Below the pieces are notes generated by a model, which was not told where the DNA came from, did not search any database, and saw only the letters and a list, made by a program, of their open reading frames with translations. This document shows, in pieces, positions 56,803 through 64,000 of a stretch of 64,000 nt of DNA. Both the position numbers and the translations under genes were made by a program. This DNA is from Clostridium ljungdahlii (GTDB lineage Bacteria; Bacillota; Clostridia; Clostridiales; Clostridiaceae), in assembly GCF_001636845.1 (NCBI RefSeq), contig NZ_LITT01000011.1, forward strand, positions 310,001 to 374,000, written 5' to 3'. Every line of letters begins with the position of its first letter. Position 1 is the stretch's first letter.

Positions 56803-56820
56803 TAAAATTTATACAAAGCA

Positions 56821-57810
56821 TTATCCAATATACTTTCTATGTGAAATCTTAACATTATTTTGATTTACCATTGCATATTGAAGTGTTGTATCAATCTTTT
56901 GATGTCCTAAAAGATGCTGCACCTGCTCTATAGGCATTCCCTTATCAATGGCTCTTGTTGCAAGTGTCCTTCTAAATTTATGTGGATGCACTTTATTAAT
57001 GTTAAGCTTTTTTCCTAAATTTCTCATTCTAATTTCAACACCGCTAATATTTAACCTATTATGTGGCTGTATTAGTGATACAAACAATGCTTTATTATTA
57101 TCTTCTCTACTTTTAATGTAATTTTGTAAATGTATTTTAGTTTTTGCATCAAAATAAACTTTTCTTTGCTTATCACCTTTTCCTTCAACAATACATTCTC
57201 TCTCATTAAAATCTATATCAGCAATATTTAATTTTACCAACTCTCCAACACGCATACCGGTAGAATTTAACAAATCTATAATTGCAAGATCACGAATTTC
57301 CTTACAATTATCTCGCATTACTTCCAAATTCTCATCTGTATATATTTCTTTCACAATCTTTCCAGTTTTTATTTTATGAATTCGTCTTACTGGACTTTTC
57401 AAAATATAGTTTTCATCCTCAAGCCAAGAGAAAAATGTTGATAAAATTCTTCTAATATTATCAATACTTACCTTAGTGCAATTACTTTTTTTATAATATT
57501 CTGCTAAATATCCTCTTAAATCCTCTGTAGTAATATGCTTGACTGGTTTATCCAACACTTTTAACACATTGCTTATTGTTGACTTATAATATTTAATAGA
57601 TTTTTCTGAACATCCTTCTACTCTCTTTGCACAAATAAACATGATACAATAATCTATTTTTTCATTTTCTAAATTTTTATTATTAGCTTCATCTGAAAAA
57701 ACTAACCCCTGGAACTTTTTCAGTAAAACCTTGTGAAGTTCTTCCATTTGCATATTATCAAGTAAATTTATCATTTCCTGTTCAATTTCAATAATAAGTT
57801 TTTCTACCAT
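56821..57810 (-). CDS. Tyrosine recombinase (XerC/D type)
   Basis: 329 residues. The SAM-like N-terminal DNA-binding domain (about 55-140) is followed by the catalytic domain with Arg in LLNSTGMRVGELVKL, HPHKFRRTLAT (H-x-x-R), LLGHQKI and the nucleophile Tyr in TTLQYAMV. AGGAG precedes the ATG. It lies between the spare hsdS cassette and the rest of the type I locus, as do recombinases that shuffle hsdS in phase-variable systems. Its target sites are not proven. Confidence 0.9.
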   Translation of the reverse strand: MVEKLIIEIEQEMINLLDNMQMEELHKVLLKKFQGLVFSDEANNKNLENEKIDYCIMFICAKRVEGCSEKSIKYYKSTISNVLKVLDKPVKHITTEDLRGYLAEYYKKSNCTKVSIDNIRRILSTFFSWLEDENYILKSPVRRIHKIKTGKIVKEIYTDENLEVMRDNCKEIRDLAIIDLLNSTGMRVGELVKLNIADIDFNERECIVEGKGDKQRKVYFDAKTKIHLQNYIKSREDNNKALFVSLIQPHNRLNISGVEIRMRNLGKKLNINKVHPHKFRRTLATRAIDKGMPIEQVQHLLGHQKIDTTLQYAMVNQNNVKISHRKYIG

Positions 57811-57902
57811 AATTTCAGCTCCTAAACTTTAATATATTATGGTATATTGCCATTAACTGTATTATTATGCTATTTTATGAAAAATCATACTTGTATTTAA
57901 TC

Positions 57903-58433
57903 TTATTCCTTATCAAAGCTTAGTTTATCCTCAACTTCTTTTATAACACGTTTAGCTCTATTACTTAAATTTAAAGCTTCTTCAACTAAACTATTTATGT
58001 TTACTAAAACTTGAAAGGCCATATCAATCATATCTTCACTATAAAATCTATCCTTACTAGGGTATCTGTATAGTATGAAGTTGTTATCTAATAACTTTAG
58101 TGCAAAATAATCTTCTTTACTAATTTCAAAATGAAAATCAGATTTAATAGAATCATAAATAACTCTTGTTTCATGTACCAATAGCTCTATTCCATATTTT
58201 TTAATAACAAACGACTTTAGTATTCTTTCAATAGTTCCATGTATCATCTCTAACTGTCTTGGATAAGATATCCCTATTTTATTAGCAAGTATAGCATCTC
58301 TAAGCATGACATTAGAATCAGCTTTCCAAAATTTATAATTTTCTTTTTTTATTGTATTGGGCTTAAACCTTTTGAACTTTCCTGATTTATTTGTTCTACA
58401 CTCTAATGTAAATCTTTCAATTATATCTTCCAT
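57903..58433 (-). CDS. HEPN-like protein
   Basis: 176 residues, all helical. The pattern WKADSNVMLRDAI..., an ERILKSFVIKKYGIELLVHE helix, and LLDNNFILYRYPSKDRFYSE followed by MAFQVLVNINSLVEEAL matches HEPN domains, including the characteristic Y-x2-x-RYP turn. RQLEMIH gives an R-x5-H spacing compatible with the HEPN ribonuclease motif, though its position is unusual and could be chance. It follows the 77-residue gene by 2 bp, with its ribosome site inside that gene. HEPN proteins act as RNases or nucleic-acid-binding partners in defence systems. Confidence 0.65.
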   Translation of the reverse strand: MEDIIERFTLECRTNKSGKFKRFKPNTIKKENYKFWKADSNVMLRDAILANKIGISYPRQLEMIHGTIERILKSFVIKKYGIELLVHETRVIYDSIKSDFHFEISKEDYFALKLLDNNFILYRYPSKDRFYSEDMIDMAFQVLVNINSLVEEALNLSNRAKRVIKEVEDKLSFDKE

Positions 58434-58435
58434 TG

Positions 58436-58669
58436 TTATCCTCTTAAGAAATCAACTAAAATATCAAACCCACACTCTTTGGCATAGTCTTCAATATTAG
58501 TAAGAATTTCTCCCATTTCTTTTGCTTTTATGTTTGATTTAACATAAACCTGTATAACCTGATAACCATCAACTTCGTTATATTTAAATTCTGATATTTT
58601 GTCAAAAATATTTTTATCTAATGTATCCTTAGCATTATTAATTATCTTATTATATTGATCTTTACTCAC
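58436..58669 (-). CDS. Small protein upstream of the HEPN gene
   Basis: 77 residues, not recognised; it lacks the GSxxxD motif of nucleotidyltransferase antitoxins. It is predicted alpha/beta (YNEVDGYQVIQVYVKSN). Start is GTG, 9 nt from AAAGGTG; an out-of-frame ATG 8 nt upstream opens a three-codon frame that overlaps it. It is 2 bp from the HEPN gene and probably co-translated, so a toxin-antitoxin or regulatory pairing is possible. Confidence 0.6.
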   Translation of the reverse strand: MSKDQYNKIINNAKDTLDKNIFDKISEFKYNEVDGYQVIQVYVKSNIKAKEMGEILTNIEDYAKECGFDILVDFLRG

Positions 58670-58754
58670 TCATAATCACACCTTTCTAATATACCCACAT
58701 ACTTGATTGTACCTTAATATTACAAAGTTTATTCTAATATTTAAAATAATATAT

Positions 58755-59900
58755 TCAATTAAATAATTCTCCATTAAAAGCTCTCTGCATTAATGAATTA
58801 AAGTTGTCCTCTAATTCTTTTAAGCTCTTCTCCATTTCAAATTTCAATTTATCGACTTGGTTAACGAAGTTTGCAAATTGGTTTTGAAGCTCTATTGGTG
58901 GATTAAAAACCTTAAATTTTTTAATTTCTACTAAATGTAAATCTGGAACTCCAATACCCTTAACTTGTCTGTCTGCTTGCCTTTTAACATCAATACTTCT
59001 CATAGCTTCTTTTATATAAATAGGATTTACTATTTCCTTCTTCAACTTCAACAAAGCTACACTAACATATAGACTAAACTCTTCATCAGTATCTACTATT
59101 GCTGGAATTCCATAAGTGGCACCTACTTTAGTATATAAAATATCTCCTTTTTCGGGTCTGCATCTTTTCACGTAGCCATTGTGAGCTTCTTCTGAAATAT
59201 ATTTACAATTTTCAAACTTCAACTTTCCACTGTTAATATCTTTTACTGAAATAAATGGTACCCCTTCTGATGTATACTCTGGTTTAGAATGAACACCATC
59301 TGTAATTTTATCTGTAAGTGTTTCTAAATTAACAATTTCAAAATTGTTCGTATTAGTATTTAAGTTTCCAAACATCTCGATAAATCTCGATTTAACTAAT
59401 TCATCCAAAGCTTCTATTTGAGCTTTTCTTTTGTCTATTAATGATTGAGCTTGGTCTAATACTTCTACTATTTTTGTTTGAACTTTCAAATTTGAAATTT
59501 TCACATCTATATTTTTTAGTATAGATTTATTTATAGATTTAAATGTACTTCCTGTTGATAATAAATCCAATTCTTTTTTTACTGTAGTTAAATAATAATA
59601 TATATACTTGTAGTTATTGTTTTTGGTAATTCTTATTGCACATAGTCCTCTCCCTATACAACAAATTCTATCTGCTATATTAACATCACCAACTGGTGCC
59701 CTTACTGACATTAAAATATCATATTTTTCTGCGATCTTAATTGGATTGTTACAATACATTCTAACAGAAGGATTAACTTTTCCAAAATCCGACTTACCTT
59801 GGAAAAATGGTATTCCTTCTCCGTTTTCATTATAAGTATCTGAATTTGGTGATTGCCCCATTATTATTGTTGCTATTTCACTTAGTTTAATTTTATCCAT
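58755..59900 (-). CDS. hsdS: Type I restriction-modification specificity subunit
   Basis: 381 residues. TRD1 (about 1-140), a central helical spacer (VEVLDQAQSLIDKRKAQIEA, LVKSRFIEMFG), TRD2 (about 185-325) and a C-terminal spacer (PPIELQNQFANFVNQVDKLK, NSLMQRAFNGELFN). The two TRDs define a bipartite recognition site. Its ribosome site AGAGGG lies in the end of hsdM, 4 bp upstream. The DNA bounding TRD2 is repeated around the spare cassette at 56.2-56.8 kb. Confidence 0.93.
   Translation of the reverse strand: MDKIKLSEIATIIMGQSPNSDTYNENGEGIPFFQGKSDFGKVNPSVRMYCNNPIKIAEKYDILMSVRAPVGDVNIADRICCIGRGLCAIRITKNNNYKYIYYYLTTVKKELDLLSTGSTFKSINKSILKNIDVKISNLKVQTKIVEVLDQAQSLIDKRKAQIEALDELVKSRFIEMFGNLNTNTNNFEIVNLETLTDKITDGVHSKPEYTSEGVPFISVKDINSGKLKFENCKYISEEAHNGYVKRCRPEKGDILYTKVGATYGIPAIVDTDEEFSLYVSVALLKLKKEIVNPIYIKEAMRSIDVKRQADRQVKGIGVPDLHLVEIKKFKVFNPPIELQNQFANFVNQVDKLKFEMEKSLKELEDNFNSLMQRAFNGELFN
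58832..58860. repeat. 29-bp direct repeat at the end of TRD2, matched at 56207-56235
   Basis: Identical 29-bp block beginning TCCATTTCAAATTTCAATTT; a further 30-bp identical block follows (58873-58902 and 56248-56277). Both are in the same orientation, bounding TRD2 in hsdS and in the spare cassette. Confidence 0.85.
59366..59393. repeat. 28-bp direct repeat inside hsdS, matched at 56763-56790
   Basis: The plus-strand sequence starting TTCCAAACATCTCGATAAAT is identical at both places over 28 bp, in the same orientation, 2603 bp apart. It encodes the KSRFIEMFG segment. Confidence 0.85.
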
Positions 59901-59904
59901 AAAT

Positions 59905-61362
59905 TTATCCCTCTATCATTCTTTCTAATTCATCTATACCTTTGGTTATCTCTTTTTCAAGCTTTTTAACTCTCTCTAAAATAACCTTAGGAGGATCATA
60001 ATGTACTTCTTCATATTCAATTTCCTTGTATTTATTAATAGAAAGATCATATCCATTTTTTCTTATCTCTTCTACTGGCACAAAAAAACTTTGATCTGTT
60101 CTCTTTCTATCCTTTTCACCTTCTAAATTGTTAAATCTTGCTACTATATCTGGTATATCATTGTCTTCAATAGGATTTCTCTTATCGTCTAAAGAGAAAC
60201 CATCTGCTTTCATATCATAAAACCAAACCTTATCTGTTCCCCCTGTACCGGTTTTAGTAAAAATTATAATAGCTGTTGATACTCCTGCATAAGGTTTAAA
60301 CATTCCACTTGGCATGGATATAATAGCATCAAGCTTATTATTATCAACTATTTCACGTCTAATATCCTTGTGCCCCTTGGTAGAACCAAACAATACTCCA
60401 TCTGGAACAATGGAAGCACACCTGCCTCCTATCTTCAAAATTCTCAAAAACAATGCTAAAAACAATAACTCTGTTTTCTTTGTTTTGCTAACTTTTAAAA
60501 GATCTGCTGATACAGCTTCATAGTCTAAACTGCCCTTAAAAGGAGGATTTGCCATTACTAAAGTATACTTTTCACTGTCTTTATTTGTTTCTGAAAGAGA
60601 ATCTCTATACTCAATGTTAGGGTTGTCCACTCCATGAAGCATCATATTCATAGCACCAATTCTAAGCATGGTTCTGTCCATATCAAATCCGTTAAACATC
60701 TTATTATTAAAATGTTCCTTTAAAGCTTGTACTAAAAATAAATCACTATGCTTTTCTCTTAAATATTCTTCTGCTCCAACTAAAAAACCTGCTGTTCCCA
60801 TAGCCGGGTCTACTATGGTATCTTCTGGTGTTGGTTTCATTAATTCCGCCATCATTTTTATTATGTGTCTTGGTGTTCTAAACTGACCATTTGTGCCTGC
60901 CGTTGCTATTTTAGATAGTAAATATTCATAAAGGTCTCCCTTAACTTCCTTATCATCCATTTCAAGTTTATCTATAGCATCAACTATCTTAGACAACATA
61001 AGTGGAGTTGGTATTTTAAACATGGCATCTGACATATACTTTGAGTATGCAGATGTCTCATCTTCATGTATGTTTTTTATAAAAGGAAAAACTTCTTCTG
61101 ATACTATCCTGTACATTTCTCCTGCTTCTTCATTTTTAAACTTGCTCCATCTCAAATACTGTTTATCATCTGGAAACATTCCTTCAAAAGGTATGCCGAG
61201 TAATTCTGCATCACTTTCAGCCGACTTTTCATTATCATCTAAGTCTTTTATAAATAAAAAATATGTAAATTGTTCTATAACTTCTAATGGATTAGTTATG
61301 CCGCCAGTCCAAAATGTCTCCCAAATTCTATCTATTTTACTTTTTAATTCACCTGTAATCAT
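59905..61362 (-). CDS. hsdM: Type I restriction-modification methyltransferase subunit
   Basis: About 485 residues. The N-terminal helical domain (SKIDRIWETFWTGGITNPLE) is followed by an N6-adenine methyltransferase domain: motif I TIVDPAMGTAGFLVGA, motif IV VMANPPFKGSL, and DGVLFGSTKGHKDIRREI. The frame opens at 61380; the ATG at 61362 has GAGGAG upstream. It is the first gene of the type I locus, which reads hsdM, hsdS, small gene, HEPN, recombinase, spare cassette, hsdR. Confidence 0.95.
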   Translation of the reverse strand: MITGELKSKIDRIWETFWTGGITNPLEVIEQFTYFLFIKDLDDNEKSAESDAELLGIPFEGMFPDDKQYLRWSKFKNEEAGEMYRIVSEEVFPFIKNIHEDETSAYSKYMSDAMFKIPTPLMLSKIVDAIDKLEMDDKEVKGDLYEYLLSKIATAGTNGQFRTPRHIIKMMAELMKPTPEDTIVDPAMGTAGFLVGAEEYLREKHSDLFLVQALKEHFNNKMFNGFDMDRTMLRIGAMNMMLHGVDNPNIEYRDSLSETNKDSEKYTLVMANPPFKGSLDYEAVSADLLKVSKTKKTELLFLALFLRILKIGGRCASIVPDGVLFGSTKGHKDIRREIVDNNKLDAIISMPSGMFKPYAGVSTAIIIFTKTGTGGTDKVWFYDMKADGFSLDDKRNPIEDNDIPDIVARFNNLEGEKDRKRTDQSFFVPVEEIRKNGYDLSINKYKEIEYEEVHYDPPKVILERVKKLEKEITKGIDELERMIEG

Positions 61363-61440
61363 TTCATTTCTCCTCTTCATATGTAAATAAAAATAATTGT
61401 ATCAACTTACATCAATACAATTATATCATAATCCTATTTT

Positions 61441-62373
61441 CTATAAGAAAGATAATTGATCATTTTTATATGATTTCATCTTCCTATCTATAATCTTTTC
61501 ATCTCCATATAATTCACCAATCAGCAAAGGAGACTTTTTATTATATTTCAATAAATTCTTTTGAACATCATCTCTATTGAAATTTGCATAGCAGTATAAA
61601 CAACCATGATTACATGTATTATAAGCTCCTATATCAATGCTCTTTACACATCCACAAACTTCCCTTTGATTTGGATCTTTATCTATAGATAGCTTCTCAC
61701 CAACTATCCTAGAAATCAACCTGTCATCTATACATTTACCATGATTAATATTGAATTTTGACAGATCTACTTTTTCCGAACAAGCTTCAATAGCCACATT
61801 ATATTTAGAAGCTATCTTTGAAAACTTCTCTGCTAGATCAAACATATCATCCTTATCTATTGGTAAAATGTTTATTTCTTTTAAATTACGCTCAGTTTTC
61901 CTGTATAAATCTAAAAAGCTGATAACACACTTATTTGTATATGGGCACAATCTTTTTGCAAGATACTCAAACCACTTATAATGGTAACCTTTTGTAAACT
62001 TATCAGTTAATATTATGGGATCATACCTCCATATAACTCTATCCTTACCAATTCGTTTTGATAATTCTATAAATGTATTTATCAAATACTTTTTCTCTGG
62101 AACGTTTGTCTCCAATGTCTTGTCATATGAATTTAAAGTGAATTGAAAATAATAGTTGTATTCTTTAATTTCGGCCAATCTCTTTGTCATTTTTTTAGGA
62201 TTTTTAGTCCAAAATACTATACAATCTATTACTTTTGGATTTAAACTCACTTTACTCACTTGTTTTAAGTTAAATGGATTTTTTACTAATACAAATCCTT
62301 CCTTTATTCTATTGAAAAACCAATCACTATAAAAAGCCAGTATATCTGTTCTTCTGCTTGCACTTAATATCAT
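61441..62373 (-). CDS. DUF1848 protein (radical-SAM-like)
   Basis: 310 residues. It starts ILSASRRTDILAFYSDWFFN and has a barrel-like middle (VIWRYDPIILTDKF). The cysteine cluster is near the C-terminus, CNHGCLYCYAN (C-x3-C-x2-C), with CGCVKSIDIG before it. The DUF1848 family is linked to radical SAM enzymes by this displaced motif. The reaction is unknown. It begins just downstream (62 bp) of hsdM on the same strand but reads toward it, and AGAAGG precedes the ATG. Confidence 0.85.
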   Translation of the reverse strand: MILSASRRTDILAFYSDWFFNRIKEGFVLVKNPFNLKQVSKVSLNPKVIDCIVFWTKNPKKMTKRLAEIKEYNYYFQFTLNSYDKTLETNVPEKKYLINTFIELSKRIGKDRVIWRYDPIILTDKFTKGYHYKWFEYLAKRLCPYTNKCVISFLDLYRKTERNLKEINILPIDKDDMFDLAEKFSKIASKYNVAIEACSEKVDLSKFNINHGKCIDDRLISRIVGEKLSIDKDPNQREVCGCVKSIDIGAYNTCNHGCLYCYANFNRDDVQKNLLKYNKKSPLLIGELYGDEKIIDRKMKSYKNDQLSFL

Positions 62374-62385
62374 AAAACTATCCTT

Positions 62386-63279
62386 CTAATCCAACATATA
62401 TTCCTTTTTATCTGATTTTTTTCCTGATAACTCATTGATAAAAGTTGTCCCCAATATGAGAATGCCACCTAGTACCTGTATCAATGTCATTCTTTCTCCT
62501 AAAAATACACTTGACATAACTATTGCCGATATGGGATCAATATAGCTGAATATTGCTATTGTCTGCCCTTTAAGCTTTAATATGGCAGAAAAATACAAAA
62601 GATAAGCTATTCCCGTATGTATGATTCCCACAATCAAAAGAAGTACAATGGACTTAAAACCTAACTGTGAAAGTGGTACTTTTTCCGTAACAAGTACATA
62701 AGGCAGTAGAACTACTGCAGCTGCAGTAAGTTGTACCATACCGCTTTCCATACCTGATAAATTTTTTATAAATTTATTTATTATAATCACACTAGCATAG
62801 AGAGCTGCTGCTGCAAGACCATATATAATACCTAGCAATTGGTTGTTTTCTGCCGCACTATTTCCAGCTCCCACTATTAAAAACATACCTGCCATGGCAC
62901 CTATGATACACATAATCTTAACTGCATTTAATTTTTCCTTCAATATAAATGGAGACAAAAACATAACAATTACAGGAGCAAAATAATAACACAAAGTAGC
63001 TTTTGATACGGTGGTATACTTATATGCTTGAAATAAAAAAATCCAATTAACACCTATAGCAGCTCCAGATATTATTAATGGAATCAAATTAGATTTAATG
63101 GCTTTCCAGGATATATTTTGTCTTGTTATGTAACTTGCTGTAAATAAAAAGATACTTCCTATTATTCCCCTTACCAATGCAATCATGCTGGAAGACAAGT
63201 CTATATTTTTAACAAACAGCCCAACGCTGCCGAATATGAGCATTGCAACTATAAGTTTTATCTTTGCATTTTTCATCAT
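62386..63279 (-). CDS. EamA/DMT-superfamily transporter
   Basis: 297 residues with 10 membrane helices as two EamA repeats (GSVGLFVKNIDLSSSMIALV; GIIYGLAAAALYASVIIINK). Such proteins export metabolites, often amino acids or nucleotide-related compounds. Two adjacent ATGs (63279 and 63276) follow GAGGAG; the second has the better spacing. It is 14 bp from the PhzF-like gene, probably in the same transcript. Substrate unknown. Confidence 0.88.
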   Translation of the reverse strand: MMKNAKIKLIVAMLIFGSVGLFVKNIDLSSSMIALVRGIIGSIFLFTASYITRQNISWKAIKSNLIPLIISGAAIGVNWIFLFQAYKYTTVSKATLCYYFAPVIVMFLSPFILKEKLNAVKIMCIIGAMAGMFLIVGAGNSAAENNQLLGIIYGLAAAALYASVIIINKFIKNLSGMESGMVQLTAAAVVLLPYVLVTEKVPLSQLGFKSIVLLLIVGIIHTGIAYLLYFSAILKLKGQTIAIFSYIDPISAIVMSSVFLGERMTLIQVLGGILILGTTFINELSGKKSDKKEYMLD

Positions 63280-63293
63280 TTATCTCCTCATAA

Positions 63294-63842
63294 CTATATG
63301 TTAATATTTCCTATCATATATATTGAAGCTCTTCCACTTATTTTAACCCTGTCACCACAAAGTTCACAATATAATGTTCCGCCACGTTTTGACAGCTGTT
63401 TTGCTATCATCTTATCTTTATTCAATCTTTTTGACCAAAAGGGTATTAAATTACTGTGTGCAGAACCCGTTACAGGATCTTCATTTACACCAGACTTTGG
63501 ATAAAAACAGCGGGATACAAAATCACTTTTACGATTGACTTCAAGTATTCCACTTACAGTATGAAATATCATTTTATCTGTTCCAACATCTACATAATTG
63601 GAAACAACACAGGAAGTCCCCAGTGTAGCGTGTCCGCATAAATCTATTTCTGCCTTTGGCGTAAACCACCTTAGTTCATACTCATTTTTACCTTTAACTA
63701 CAAAAGCTGTTTCTGACAAATTGTTCTCTGCTGCAATTTTTTGCATTACATCCTCCTGCAGCCATTTATCTAATACACATACCCCTGCCGGATTCCCCTT
63801 AAATACTTCATCTGTAAAAGCATCAACAACATAATATTTCAT
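63294..63842 (-). pseudogene. PhzF-family isomerase with internal deletion
   Basis: 182 residues against the usual 260-300. The N-terminal half is normal: YVVDAFTDEVFKGNPAGVCV, the catalytic Glu in LSETAFVV, FTPKAEIDLCGHATLG. After SGILEVNRKSDF it jumps directly to VSRCFYPKSGVNEDPVTGSA of the second half; about 80 residues are missing in frame. PhzF proteins are diaminopimelate-epimerase-fold isomerases. Half of the second fold is absent, so activity is doubtful though the frame is open and AGGGG precedes the ATG. Confidence 0.8.
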
Positions 63843-64000
63843 ATACTTAGACCCCTTTTGAATAATATTATATTACTATACTAACTTCTTGTAAATTGAA
63901 CTATCAAATTTTCAAACTTTACTTACAAATGAAAAGAGAACTGCATAAATTTGTTGTGTTAAAAATATATTTCTTATTGATTCATTAATCTACCATATAT

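Noticed and set aside
1-64000. CRISPR arrays, rRNA, tRNA genes and complete insertion sequences
   Set aside because: None seen on either strand; the only transposase sequence is the short ISAs1 relic.

Overview
The window is low-GC DNA typical of Clostridium sensu stricto: AT-rich intergenic DNA, strong AGGAGG-type ribosome sites, many TTG/GTG starts, T-box and S-box leaders, a CIRCE/HrcA operator, high-molecular-weight rubredoxin, DUF1638 and a corrinoid methyltransferase operon with its reductive activator. The last two point to an acetogenic or methyl-group-using species of the C. ljungdahlii / C. scatologenes / C. kluyveri kind. Species identity is inference. No rRNA, tRNA or CRISPR array was seen.

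Layout. 0.15-7 kb: a broken ADP-ribosylglycohydrolase, a chemoreceptor, a small alarmone synthetase, a DUF2225 gene whose reading frame needs a -1 shift at A-AAA-AAG, an ISAs1 transposase relic, a TPM/LemA pair and a 5'-truncated cysteine desulfidase. 7-9.1 kb: a secreted FN3-GH18 protein between small repeats. 9.1-13.5 kb: VOC protein, AraC regulator, ProX deacylase, and a LysR regulator divergent from an APC permease. 13.6-20.4 kb: htpG under a perfect CIRCE, a hybrid histidine kinase with a degenerate receiver beside a FIST sensor, and an MFS exporter. 20.8-27.5 kb: a one-strand corrinoid operon (corrinoid protein, three UroD-type methyltransferases, DUF1638 protein, CobW C-terminal domain, reductive activator). 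It lies downstream of a T-box whose specifier reads as UGC (Cys). Divergently, an S-box controls a trans-sulfuration PLP enzyme (28.6-29.8 kb). 30-42.7 kb: secreted DUF5667 protein, ferritin-like protein, glycosyltransferases with a flippase-like protein, a bacitracin-type ABC exporter with its divergent two-component system, and a MocR/aminotransferase pair. 42.7-48.6 kb: DEAD helicase, two near-identical cold-shock genes, flavodoxin, NudC, ferritin and high-molecular-weight rubredoxin (cold, iron and oxygen stress). 48.9-52.5 kb: exported beta-propeller with a two-component system. 52.7-61.4 kb: type I restriction-modification island containing a spare hsdS target-recognition cassette in direct repeat, a tyrosine recombinase, and a HEPN-like protein with a small partner. 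61.4-63.8 kb: DUF1848, EamA exporter and an internally deleted PhzF gene.

Two repeat families were recognised. One is a set of four IS200/IS605-like palindrome elements (7.0, 7.2, 17.6, 28.5 kb) whose stems change in a compensatory way. The other is a pair of roughly 0.3 kb elements (8.8 and 48.65 kb). The strongest leads are the Cys T-box in front of a methyl-transfer operon, the exact -1 slippery site in the DUF2225 gene, and the cassette-bearing type I locus. All functional calls rest on motif recognition by eye; no database search was run.
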